Of a DNA stretch of 14,577 nt, positions 6,528 to 13,197 are shown piece by piece. The stretch is from Flavobacteriaceae bacterium (GTDB lineage Bacteria > Bacteroidota > Bacteroidia > Flavobacteriales > Flavobacteriaceae). Below the pieces are notes generated by a model. It was given only the letters and a program-made list of their open reading frames with translations, was not told the DNA's origin and ran no database searches. The translations under genes were made by a program, and so were the position numbers. Each line of letters starts with the position of its first letter. The stretch's first letter is position 1. The DNA lies in NCBI GenBank assembly GCA_016649785.1, contig JAENXB010000052.1:1-14577 (forward strand). Reading direction: 5' to 3'.

Positions 6528-6768
6528 GAGACTATTTTGTAGGGTTTTCAATTCAGATATTTCTGTAACAGAACTTTAAGGTTCTCAAGATTTGACAGGT
6601 AAGGAAAATCAAACATTTTAGCTATTGGGTATGTAATTGAAATTTTAAAAAAAACAGCAGGTTGATCTTGCGTTTCATATAGTGTCAGGCCCCTGATTTA
6701 TGCGGTTTTTTTGATGAAATTTAAAAATTGAATTCCCCTATAATTTTCTTAAAATTCAATTTTATTGT

Positions 6769-6776
6769 TATATTTA
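6769..6776 (+). promoter_or_regulatory. Possible -7 element of the DUF885 lipoprotein gene
   Basis: TATATTTA matches TAnnTTTG at all but the last position and lies 25 bases before the start codon. No TTG is present 19-21 bases upstream; instead the arm of an AT-rich inverted repeat (6753-6763) covers the spacer. Confidence 0.4.
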
Positions 6777-6801
6777 ACTTCTTAAAATATAGATAGTAGT
6801 T

Positions 6802-8604
6802 ATGATAAAAAAAACACTCGCAGTAGTTTTCCTTTCCCTCCTGATACTTGGATGTAAAAAAGAAGTTAAAAATGAAGGGCAAGATGATAAAGACAAAAAC
6901 ATAAGTGTAGCGTTTAATACGCTTTTGGACAATTATTATGAAGATGGTTTAAAATTAGATCCCATAAGTGCCACAAAATTGGGAGATATGCGTTATAATG
7001 ACCGGTTTCCAAACACACTTTCCAGCGCTTATAAAGATTCCTTAAAAAATTATTACACTTCTTATAAAGCTGAACTTGCCAGGTATGATGATGCAGCGCT
7101 TTCTGAAAGCAAACAAATGAGCAAAGCTGTACTGGATTGGGAATGCGATATCAATCTGGAAAGTCTCGGTTTTAGAAATTACGAACTATTTCCAATAGAC
7201 CAAATGTGGACTATTAACCTTTTTATGGGCCAACTTGCAAGTGGCTCCGGTGCACAACCTTTTAAAACCGTAGAAGATTACAATAACTGGCTCAAGCGTG
7301 TAGATGGTTATTTGGTATGGATGGATTCTGTAGAAATTAAAATGCGAGAGGGAATAAAAGAAGGTTATGTGCTTCCAAAATCCCTGATCGTAAAGATAAT
7401 CCCGCAGTTGGAAGCAATGACGGAACCGACTTTGGACAAACATCTTTTTTACAGCCCTGTAAAAAATTTCCCTGGAGATTTTTCTGAAGAAAATAAAAAG
7501 CAATTAACCAGTGCGTATGCAGGAATGATTAAGGATAAAATTATCCCTGCCTACAACAAACTTCATGATTTTATGAAATCGGAATATTTACCGGCAGGAA
7601 GAGCTTCCAGTGGAATTGCCGATATACCAAATGGGGAAGCTTATTACAAACACCAGATCAAAAAATACACCACCACAAATATGACCGCCGATGAAATTCA
7701 TCAGTTAGGCCTGGATGAAGTGGCGCGAATCTCTGCTGAAATGGAAAAAGTTAAGGAGCAAATTGGCTTTAAAGGAGATTTGAAATCTTTCTTTAACGAT
7801 GTTAGGAACAATAAAGAATTAATGCCATATACCGATGCCCAACAGATAATTGATAACTTTTATGCTATCTATGAGCGTATGAAGCCACAACTGGAAAAGT
7901 TATTTGATAAAAAACCAAAAACGGCTTTTGAAGTTCGGCGTACAGAAACTTTCCGGGAAAATTCCGCCAGTGCAGAGTACAATGCGGGATCTTTGGACGG
8001 TACCCGCCCCGGGATATTCTATGTACCCATTCCGGACGCGAAAACCTATAATGTTTATTCAGATGAATCCCTGTTTTTGCATGAAGCCATTCCGGGGCAT
8101 CATTATCAAATTTCGCTCACCCTGGAAAATGAAGAACTACCCCAGTTCAGAAAAACACTTTGGTATAGCGGATACGGGGAAGGATGGGCACTATATGCGG
8201 AATCCCTGGGAAAAGAACTTGGTTTATATGCCAATCCTTACCAGTACTTTGGAATGCTGGGAGCAGAAATGCACCGCGCGGTCAGACTAGTAGTTGATAC
8301 AGGACTTCACTCAAAAGGCTGGACCCGCGAGCAGGCTATCCAATTTTCCATGGACAATGAAGCAGAGCCTGAAGCGGGGATTATTTCAGAAATTGAACGC
8401 TATATGGCAAATCCCGGACAGGCATTATCCTATAAAATTGGTCAGCTAAAAATATTGGAGTTGCGGGAAAAAGCAAATAAAGAACTCGGTGATAAATTTG
8501 ATATTCGCCAATATCACAATCAGGTACTGGAAACCGGATGTGTTCCGCTTGCATTGCTTGAGAATAAGATCAATAATTGGATTGAAACCAAAAAACAACA
8601 ATAG
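6802..8604 (+). CDS. DUF885 family lipoprotein, putative metallopeptidase
   Basis: The 600-residue protein begins with a lipoprotein signal, MIKKTLAVVFLSLLILGCKK, with the lipidated cysteine at C18, so it is exported and anchored in a membrane. The body is a DUF885 domain of normal length. Its signature is complete near the C-terminus: YNAGSLDGTRPGIFYVP (394-409), SLFLHEAIPGHHYQ with H427, E428 and H433-H434, and the EGWALYAE box (E460-G461-W462). The His/Glu pattern is like that of gluzincin metallopeptidases, and DUF885 proteins are usually considered zinc peptidases; activity has not been shown for this one. It is monocistronic, closed by a strong terminator 36 bases after the stop. Downstream and upstream genes face away or converge and give no hint of the substrate. 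Confidence 0.93.
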   Translation: MIKKTLAVVFLSLLILGCKKEVKNEGQDDKDKNISVAFNTLLDNYYEDGLKLDPISATKLGDMRYNDRFPNTLSSAYKDSLKNYYTSYKAELARYDDAALSESKQMSKAVLDWECDINLESLGFRNYELFPIDQMWTINLFMGQLASGSGAQPFKTVEDYNNWLKRVDGYLVWMDSVEIKMREGIKEGYVLPKSLIVKIIPQLEAMTEPTLDKHLFYSPVKNFPGDFSEENKKQLTSAYAGMIKDKIIPAYNKLHDFMKSEYLPAGRASSGIADIPNGEAYYKHQIKKYTTTNMTADEIHQLGLDEVARISAEMEKVKEQIGFKGDLKSFFNDVRNNKELMPYTDAQQIIDNFYAIYERMKPQLEKLFDKKPKTAFEVRRTETFRENSASAEYNAGSLDGTRPGIFYVPIPDAKTYNVYSDESLFLHEAIPGHHYQISLTLENEELPQFRKTLWYSGYGEGWALYAESLGKELGLYANPYQYFGMLGAEMHRAVRLVVDTGLHSKGWTREQAIQFSMDNEAEPEAGIISEIERYMANPGQALSYKIGQLKILELREKANKELGDKFDIRQYHNQVLETGCVPLALLENKINNWIETKKQQ

Positions 8605-8638
8605 GTTTATAAACTGATCAATTTATTTTTTGAAAATT

Positions 8639-8676
8639 AAAAAAATCCGGCTGGTATTGCTCCCAGCCGGATTTTT
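8639..8676. terminator. Bidirectional rho-independent terminator
   Basis: AAAAATCCGGCTGG (8641-8654) pairs perfectly with CCAGCCGGATTTTT (8663-8676) around an 8-base loop. It has five T on the plus strand and seven on the minus strand. It serves the DUF885 gene on the left and the leftward VF530 gene on the right. Confidence 0.93.
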
Positions 8677-8739
8677 CTTGTGAAAATTCATACTTTATCA
8701 GTTGTCCTATCAACTGTAAAAAAACAAAGTAAATGGATA

Positions 8740-8988
8740 TTAAATTGAATCGAGATACAGTTTTTCCACTTTGTCCCTTGCCCAATCTGTTTTCCGAAGA
8801 AAAGTAAGACTGGATTTTATGGACGGATTTGAAGTGAAACAATTAATATTGATCCTTTTTCCCAACTCTTCCCAGCCGTATTTTTCGACCAGGAATTCCA
8901 GGATATCGGCCAGTTTTATTCCGTGCAACGGATTGTTATGTTGCTTTTTTTGGGAATTATTTTCCGAGTTTTTTGGGTTTTCAGTCAT
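8740..8988 (-). CDS. VF530 family protein (DUF2132), putative DNA-binding
   Basis: Read from the ATG at 8988, the protein has 82 residues. After a polar N-terminal 18 residues it matches the VF530 family closely: NNPLHGIKLADILEFLVEKYGWEELGKRI, then CFTSNPSIKSSLTFLRKTDWARDKVEKLYL. The frame is open up to a TTG nine codons earlier, but that extension (NLKFLNYK) is not family-like and would need a rarer start, so the ATG is chosen. VF530 proteins are small helical proteins reported as DNA-binding from structure; their role in the cell is unknown. The gene is followed by the bidirectional terminator. No clear promoter was found; it may be read through from the SDR gene 234 bases upstream. Confidence 0.9.
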   Translation of the reverse strand: MTENPKNSENNSQKKQHNNPLHGIKLADILEFLVEKYGWEELGKRININCFTSNPSIKSSLTFLRKTDWARDKVEKLYLDSI

Positions 8989-9058
8989 TTTATAATTAAG
9001 GAACTTTAGGTTCAAGAATCAGAATTTTTAATTTGCATTGATTTTAATAATTGAACCA

Positions 9059-9090
9059 CTAAGCAATATATATATATATATATTCCTTAG
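9059..9090. repeat. (AT)9 tract inside a CTAAG/CTTAG inverted repeat
   Basis: Eighteen bases of alternating AT (9066-9083) are enclosed by CTAAG (9059-9063) and CTTAG (9086-9090), so the whole stretch can fold into a long hairpin. It lies between the heptamer tract and the VF530 gene. Dinucleotide tracts of this length are liable to slip. It might act as a weak terminator or simply be neutral. Confidence 0.6.
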
Positions 9091-9115
9091 ATTTTACAGA
9101 GAATTATCAGATTGT

Positions 9116-9217
9116 TTTTCCTTGGTTCTTCTCTTTTCTCTTTATTCTTTTCTCTTTAGTCTTGTTCTTGGCTCTTGTTTCTTTACTTCTAACTTCTAAC
9201 TTCGTACTTTTAACTTC
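9116..9217 (-). repeat. Purine-rich imperfect heptamer repeat after the zinc-ribbon SDR gene
   Basis: Read on the minus strand just after the SDR stop codon, about 102 bases divide into 15 units: thirteen of 7 bases, one of 6 and one of 5. The first five are of GAAGTTA type (GAAGTTA, AAAGTAC, GAAGTTA, GAAGTTA, GAAGTAA) and the rest of AGAnnnA type (AGAAACA, AGAGCCA, AGACTAA, AGAGAAA, AGAATAA and others). Almost all bases outside the wobble places are purines. The tract contains stop codons and is not coding. It lies in the sense 3' flank of the gene. Confidence 0.75.
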
Positions 9218-9222
9218 AAAAC

Positions 9223-10770
9223 CTACCAATCTATCGGTCTGTAATCTTTCAGGAATTTCCCGCACCAGTGTTTCCCGGTATTAATTCCATCGATTAAAGG
9301 ATCCATAACCCTTGCGGCGCCATCGACAATATCCAGCGGTGGCTGGAAATCATGAACTTCTACTTTTTTCCTTGACAATTCTGCGGGATCTTCATCAGTA
9401 ACCCACCCCGTATCTACGGCATTCATAAAAATGCCATCTTTTGCAAATCCTGATGCCGATGTATGGGTCATCATATTAAGCGCGGCTTTGGCCATATTGG
9501 TATGCGGATGCCGTTCTTCCTTGCGAAAACGATGAAACTTCCCTTCCATGGCAGATACATTGATAATATGTTTTTGCCCGGTATTCTCTTTTTTCATCAA
9601 ATTTGAAAGTCGGTTGCACAACACAAAAGGAGCGACAGAATTTACCAATTGGACTTCTATCATTTCTGTGGTTTCTATTTCCCCAAGTTTCAGTCGCCAG
9701 GAGTTGGTCTTTCTCAGATCCACCTGTTGTAGATCGGCATCGAGTTGTCCTTCAGGAAACACCTCTTTGGTAGCAATTGAATTATCAAAGCTATAAGGAA
9801 TTTGAGACAGTTTAGCCGAAGCTCTCATCCCTATTCCTGGCTCCGGCCCGTGCCAGGTTACAGGTAGGCTGTTATTTTGATTGTTTGCCGGGCCTGAAGT
9901 GAATGTTTTTAATTCCTGTAAACAATTTTTATGATCCTGGAGCAAATCCTGCGCAAACTGGGGTAAAGATTCAATAGGCATTTCCTCCTTCTCCATAAGG
10001 TGCTGGTAAAATCCAGCAGGCCTTCTAACGGTTTGAGCAGCATTGTTGATGAGGATGTCCAATCGTTCATATTTTTGTTCTATGTAGTTGCAGAATATCT
10101 CCACACTTGGAATATGTCTAAGGTCAAGGCCATGTATTTTTAGTCGATGCCCCCAATCTGTAAAATCGTGTTCTTTGGAAAAACGCAAAGCAGAGTCGGC
10201 CGGAAATCGTGTAGTTGCAACAACAGTCGCTCCGGAACGCAACAACATCAGGGTGATATGATAGCCAATTTTTAACCTGGACCCTGTAACTACTGCAACC
10301 TGCCCGGTAAGATCTGCTGTTTGAAAACGCTTGGCATAATTGAAATCCCCGCATTCTGTACACATGGTATCGTAAAAGTGATGCAGTTTTGTATAAACAG
10401 CTTTACACACATAGCAGTTTCGCGGTGATTCCAGTTCGAGTTCTTCATTTTTCCCTGAAAGTTCTATGAGTGTTGGGGCAATAAAAATGGTTGCTTCACG
10501 CGCACTTCTTATCCCTGTTTCTTTACGTGCGTGCTTATCCCGCTCGATCATTTTTCGTTTGGTCGCTTTTTTGGAATCCTTCTTTCTGCGGGAAAACTCT
10601 TCCCGACTTGGCCGGGTGAGCGATCCTGCAGCCGACATTAATGCGATCCGTTTTTCTTCCGGAAGATCAAATACCTGATTTGTATCGCCAACTAATTTTT
10701 CCAATATTGAGATGCAAGTATCAATTTGTGCCTGACTTAGCTTTTCAGCTATTTCCTCTTTATTCTTCAT
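9223..10770 (-). CDS. Large atypical SDR with N-terminal zinc-ribbon-like Cys4 element
   Basis: The 515-residue protein has four parts. Residues 1-60 are helical; 61-95 are very basic (SRRKKDSKKATKRKMIERD). Residues 119-140 hold C119-x2-C122 and C137-x2-C140 in CYVCK...HHFY...CTEC, followed by NYAKR, a zinc-ribbon-like module. From 154 on there is an SDR fold: VTGSRLKIG (161-169), NNAAQT (242-247), NVSAMEG with S406, and VDTGWVTDE (452-460). About 125 residues separate NNAA from the next SDR helix (EVQLVNSVAPF), far more than in classical SDRs. The catalytic Y-x3-K is TNMAK here, so lysine 428 stays and threonine 424 replaces tyrosine. I recall similar long SDRs with this CxxC...CxxC element in fungi and other eukaryotes; the reaction is unknown to me. 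It is transcribed alone. Confidence 0.85.
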   Translation of the reverse strand: MKNKEEIAEKLSQAQIDTCISILEKLVGDTNQVFDLPEEKRIALMSAAGSLTRPSREEFSRRKKDSKKATKRKMIERDKHARKETGIRSAREATIFIAPTLIELSGKNEELELESPRNCYVCKAVYTKLHHFYDTMCTECGDFNYAKRFQTADLTGQVAVVTGSRLKIGYHITLMLLRSGATVVATTRFPADSALRFSKEHDFTDWGHRLKIHGLDLRHIPSVEIFCNYIEQKYERLDILINNAAQTVRRPAGFYQHLMEKEEMPIESLPQFAQDLLQDHKNCLQELKTFTSGPANNQNNSLPVTWHGPEPGIGMRASAKLSQIPYSFDNSIATKEVFPEGQLDADLQQVDLRKTNSWRLKLGEIETTEMIEVQLVNSVAPFVLCNRLSNLMKKENTGQKHIINVSAMEGKFHRFRKEERHPHTNMAKAALNMMTHTSASGFAKDGIFMNAVDTGWVTDEDPAELSRKKVEVHDFQPPLDIVDGAARVMDPLIDGINTGKHWCGKFLKDYRPIDW

Positions 10771-10789
10771 AAATCTATACTTCAGGATG

Positions 10790-10797
10790 CAAATATA
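10790..10797 (-). promoter_or_regulatory. -7 element of the zinc-ribbon SDR gene
   Basis: TATATTTG on the minus strand is a perfect TAnnTTTG match, 19 bases before the start codon. A TTG at the matching upstream distance is missing, so only half of the promoter is supported. Confidence 0.55.
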
Positions 10798-11029
10798 AGT
10801 CTAAAATCTATTTTGTTATCCCTGTACCCGACTTTGGTTTTTATAAAACAAAGCACTTCCCAATGTTAATTCACAGAGTTGTTATTTTTTAAGGAAATGA
10901 ACTGATTCAATTAATTATAATATTAAGCTCTTTATAGAAATTTGTGGAAAGTAAGAGGATTTTTTTAGTGCAACTTTTAGTCTTAGGGTCAGTGGCAAAA
11001 AATCAAGCATTATATAAATTGTCATTATT

Positions 11030-11179
11030 GCCACAAAGACACAAAAGCACAAAGATTCACAAAATTTTATTTTGCATTTTTCCGGTTCCTTTAAAGCGCT
11101 TTTATAACAGAACTTTAATTTTCAATGAAGAAGAATTGATGATTTAATTGTTTTATAATATTATTCGTGCATTCGTGGC
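11030..11179. repeat. Short-period A-rich repeat element with inverted GCCAC ends
   Basis: From 11032 the unit CACAAA occurs at 11032, 11040, 11048 and 11058 (spacings 8, 8, 10). At the other end two ATTCGTG units precede GGC at 11163-11179. The borders GCCAC (11030-11034) and GTGGC (11175-11179) are inverted. Sequence of this style is, in my experience, common between genes in Bacteroidetes; no terminal transposase or coding content is visible. Confidence 0.5.
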
Positions 11180-11250
11180 TTAAAAAAAAATGGCTAAACA
11201 AGAAATTTCAGAAAAACATAAAATGTTCACTGAAAAGCGTTGGTTAAAAT

Positions 11251-11293
11251 AAAAAAACGTCGATCTTAAAACTTGGTTTTAAGATCGACGTTT
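11251..11293 (-). terminator. Rho-independent terminator of the cold-shock gene
   Basis: AAACGTCGATCTTAAAA (11255-11271) pairs perfectly over 17 bases with 11277-11293 around the loop CTTGG. On the minus strand the stem ends in seven T. It lies 39 bases after the gene's stop. Confidence 0.92.
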
Positions 11294-11331
11294 AAAAAAT
11301 TACCTTACAGGTATATATTTAATTCAAAAAG

Positions 11332-11781
11332 TTAAATCTTTTTTACACGAACGGCATTCATGCCTTTCATTCCGCGTTCAAGTTCAAAAGTAACTTTATC
11401 ATTTTCTTCAATTTCATCAATTAAACCGCTAACGTGTACAAAATACTTTTCCTGGTTCATTGAATCGATAATGAATCCAAAGCCTTTGGAATGATCAAAG
11501 AAAGAAACTTTTCCTTCTTTATCTTTTTTAACTTCCTGTTCTTCAGAGTCCTCTTTTTTGGGAATTCCAATTTCGATGTCTTCTATGTCAACGATTATTT
11601 TTTTGGAAGGATCCGGCGGGGTGTCAGTAAGATTCCCGTATTCATCAACATAAGCTATTTCAAAATCACTCCCTTTAGGATTTGATTTGCGCTCATCTTT
11701 TTTCTTTTGCTTCTCTTCACGCTTTTTTAAACGCTTTTTTTCTTTTTCAATTTTGTTAAATGTCTGTTGCGACTTTGCCAT
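11332..11781 (-). CDS. Cold-shock-domain protein with lysine-rich N-terminus
   Basis: The 149-residue protein ends in a cold-shock domain (about 90-149). EGKVSFFDHSKGFGFI carries RNP1 (KGFGFI, 99-104) and YFVHVSGL carries RNP2 (113-117), the aromatic and basic surface that binds single-stranded RNA or DNA. Residues 1-36 are almost all Lys, Glu and Arg and should form a charged helix. Residues 38-62 hold a distinct stretch, GSDFEIAYVDEYGNLTDTPPDP, which I recall as a conserved trait of this flavobacterial family. The following 25 residues are acidic. It is probably an RNA chaperone; whether it is cold-induced cannot be told. It has a -7 element at 11811-11818, a leader of about 25 bases and a strong terminator, so it is transcribed alone. 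Confidence 0.93.
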   Translation of the reverse strand: MAKSQQTFNKIEKEKKRLKKREEKQKKKDERKSNPKGSDFEIAYVDEYGNLTDTPPDPSKKIIVDIEDIEIGIPKKEDSEEQEVKKDKEGKVSFFDHSKGFGFIIDSMNQEKYFVHVSGLIDEIEENDKVTFELERGMKGMNAVRVKKI

Positions 11782-11810
11782 TGGTTTATTTAAATTATAC
11801 TTTACTTGTG

Positions 11811-11818
11811 CAAATGTA
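11811..11818 (-). promoter_or_regulatory. -7 element of the cold-shock gene
   Basis: TACATTTG on the minus strand matches TAnnTTTG perfectly, 29 bases before the start codon. The expected TTG about 19 bases upstream is absent; that region is A/T-rich. Confidence 0.55.
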
Positions 11819-12016
11819 CGTCTTCTATTTTAATTTTTAAAAAGTAAATCTTAAGATTGTATAATTGAAGTTAAAATATTCATAAGATTTACTCCTATTT
11901 CTTCTGAAAATCCACTCTTTTTATTTCTACATTAATTCACGATCCCGAAAAATTGGAAGCTGGCTAAATTTTTTTCCGCAGATCTTTAATTTCTTCCGAA
12001 GAGGACTTTTATTTTA

Positions 12017-12049
12017 TTTCTGCGTGAATCTTCGAGATTTGTATCTTTA
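12017..12049 (+). promoter_or_regulatory. Probable promoter of rlmF
   Basis: TTTC (12017-12020), a 21-base spacer and TATCTTTA (12042-12049) resemble the TTTG / TAnnTTTG consensus with one mismatch in each box. The predicted start of transcription, near 12055, leaves only about 9 bases before the ATT at 12064. This limits how far upstream translation can begin. Confidence 0.45.
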
Positions 12050-12063
12050 CCGATTACCGACCC

Positions 12064-12954
12064 ATTAAAGAAAAGATCCTGCATCCAAAAAACCTCCATA
12101 TTGCTTCCTATGATTTTGATGCTTTGATAGGCAGTCATAAGGAATTGGAAAAGTACGTTCTTGTAAATACTTACGGAAATAAAAGCATCGAATTTTCAGA
12201 TAGAGCTGCGGTGCTTCATTTGAATAAAGCGCTTCTAAAACATCATTATCAGCTGAAGGACTGGAACATTCCTGAAAATTATTTGTGCCCGCCTATTCCC
12301 GGAAGAGCAGATTACATTCATTATATAGCTGATTTACTTGAAAAGGACGGGATCAAAACTTCCGTAAAAGGCCTTGATATAGGGGTTGGTGCTAACTGTA
12401 TTTACCCGATTTTAGGAGCTAAAATATACAATTGGAAAATGCTAGGGGCGGATATTCACCCAAATGCCATTGCTGCGGCCAAAGCCAATGTAAATGCTAC
12501 TCCCGGCTTAGGAGAATTTATTGAAATCAGGCAACAGGAAGAAACCGCCTATATTTTTAAAGGAATTGTCAAAGAAGGTGAAGTTTATCAATTTACTATG
12601 TGCAATCCTCCTTTTCACCCCTCAAAAGAAGCGGCAACCAAGGGAACCTTACTCAAACTCAAAAACCTTGGGCAGGTGGGATCATTCGCGTTAAATTTTG
12701 GCGGGCAAGCCAACGAGTTGTTTTGCAATGGTGGTGAAGCCTTATTTATCAAACGAATGATCAAAGAGAGTATTCTTTATCGTTCACAAATAGGTTGGTT
12801 TACTTCCCTGGTATCCAAAAAGGAGAATTTGCCCAATATATATAAACAGCTCAACAAATTAAAGGCAACCCATAAAACCGTTGAAATGCAACAAGGCAAC
12901 AAACAAAGCCGGTTTGTCGCCTGGAAATTTGACTTAAACCGCAAAGGCCGCTAA
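12064..12954 (+). CDS. rlmF: RlmF, 23S rRNA (adenine(1618)-N6)-methyltransferase
   Basis: RlmF methylates A1618 of 23S rRNA with S-adenosylmethionine. The SAM-binding loop LDIGVGANCIYPILGA, the acidic strand GADIHPNAIAAAKANV and the catalytic CNPPFHPS (N181 counted from codon 12064) are clear, as are FGGQANELFCNGGEA and IGWFTSLVSKKENL. The start is odd. The frame is open from the stop at 12025-12027, but the first TTG is at 12124, and starting there would drop LHPKNLHIASYDFDAL, which resembles the conserved RlmF N-terminus (HPRN...YDF..L). Between 12028 and 12123 there is no ATG, GTG or TTG in frame, so I place the start at ATT 12064 (296 residues). Use of ATT, a mutated start or a sequence error are all possible. 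The last residues NRKGR and the stop are encoded by an intergenic-type repeat. Confidence 0.88.
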   Translation: MKEKILHPKNLHIASYDFDALIGSHKELEKYVLVNTYGNKSIEFSDRAAVLHLNKALLKHHYQLKDWNIPENYLCPPIPGRADYIHYIADLLEKDGIKTSVKGLDIGVGANCIYPILGAKIYNWKMLGADIHPNAIAAAKANVNATPGLGEFIEIRQQEETAYIFKGIVKEGEVYQFTMCNPPFHPSKEAATKGTLLKLKNLGQVGSFALNFGGQANELFCNGGEALFIKRMIKESILYRSQIGWFTSLVSKKENLPNIYKQLNKLKATHKTVEMQQGNKQSRFVAWKFDLNRKGR

Positions 12955-13130
12955 GTTTCCGCAAAAATCGCAAAGCCTTACAATCCCATTAATACTTCTG
13001 TCAAGTAGTCCCCTTCTTATTCCCTATTCAATTCAATAATTATCCGATTGTCTTACTTGCACTTTTATTTTTAGTTATCTTTTTTTTCTTTGTGTTCTTT
13101 GCATTTTTTCTCTTGGCCTGCTTTGCGGTT
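12937..13130. repeat. CCGCAAAG-type repeats with inverted ends between convergent rlmF and dehydrogenase genes
   Basis: On the plus strand CCGCAAAG (12939), CCGCTAAG (12948), CCGCAAAA (12959) and TCGCAAAG (12968) follow at spacings of 9, 11 and 9. The 10-mer AACCGCAAAG (12937-12946) returns inverted at 13121-13130, where the minus strand reads on through GGCCAAGAG, TGCAAAG and CACAAAG. Each arm therefore lies in sense orientation downstream of the gene it follows. The middle is pyrimidine-rich and has no coding frame. Confidence 0.65.
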
Positions 13131-13197
13131 GAAAAGGAACGAAGCAAATTAGCAAGCCTTAATATTCCACATTGTTCTAAAACTTAAGCATTGGTTT

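Larger units (their letters stand above)
6475..6801. other. 327-base divergent spacer between the J-domain gene and the DUF885 gene
   Basis: It holds the leftward J-gene promoter (6498-6527), a possible rightward -7 element (6769-6776), a 6-1-6 palindrome TTCTGT-A-ACAGAA at 6561-6573, and an 11-base inverted repeat, AAAATTGAATT (6724-6734) with AATTCAATTTT (6753-6763). I see no credible coding frame or known RNA in the rest. Confidence 0.5.
10771..11331. other. 561-base spacer upstream of the SDR gene and downstream of the cold-shock gene
   Basis: The left end holds the SDR -7 element (10790-10797) and the right end the cold-shock gene terminator (11251-11293). Between them are an A-rich CACAAA repeat (11030-11063) and ATTCGTG repeats (11163-11179), with inverted GCCAC/GTGGC borders. 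The frames crossing it are short and unlike any protein I know. A 20-codon frame at 11190-11252 abuts the hairpin and is not credible by itself. Confidence 0.5.

Noticed and set aside
8989..9015. TTG-initiated extension of the VF530 protein by nine residues
   Set aside because: The extension is not like the family, and an ATG at 8988 gives the usual length.
6564..11118. The 14-mer TAACAGAACTTTAA present near 6567 and near 11105
   Set aside because: A shared AT-rich 14-mer in a 14.5 kb window can arise by chance, and the flanks do not match.
10944..11147. A 67-codon rightward frame in the spacer before the cold-shock gene
   Set aside because: It has no family resemblance, no promoter, and runs through the CACAAA repeat; composition looks non-coding.
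11190..11252. A 20-codon frame (MAKQEISEKHKMF...) ending directly before the 11251-11293 hairpin
   Set aside because: It has no ribosome site or TAnnTTTG promoter, and the hairpin has its T run only for the opposite strand. Length is within chance for AT-rich DNA.
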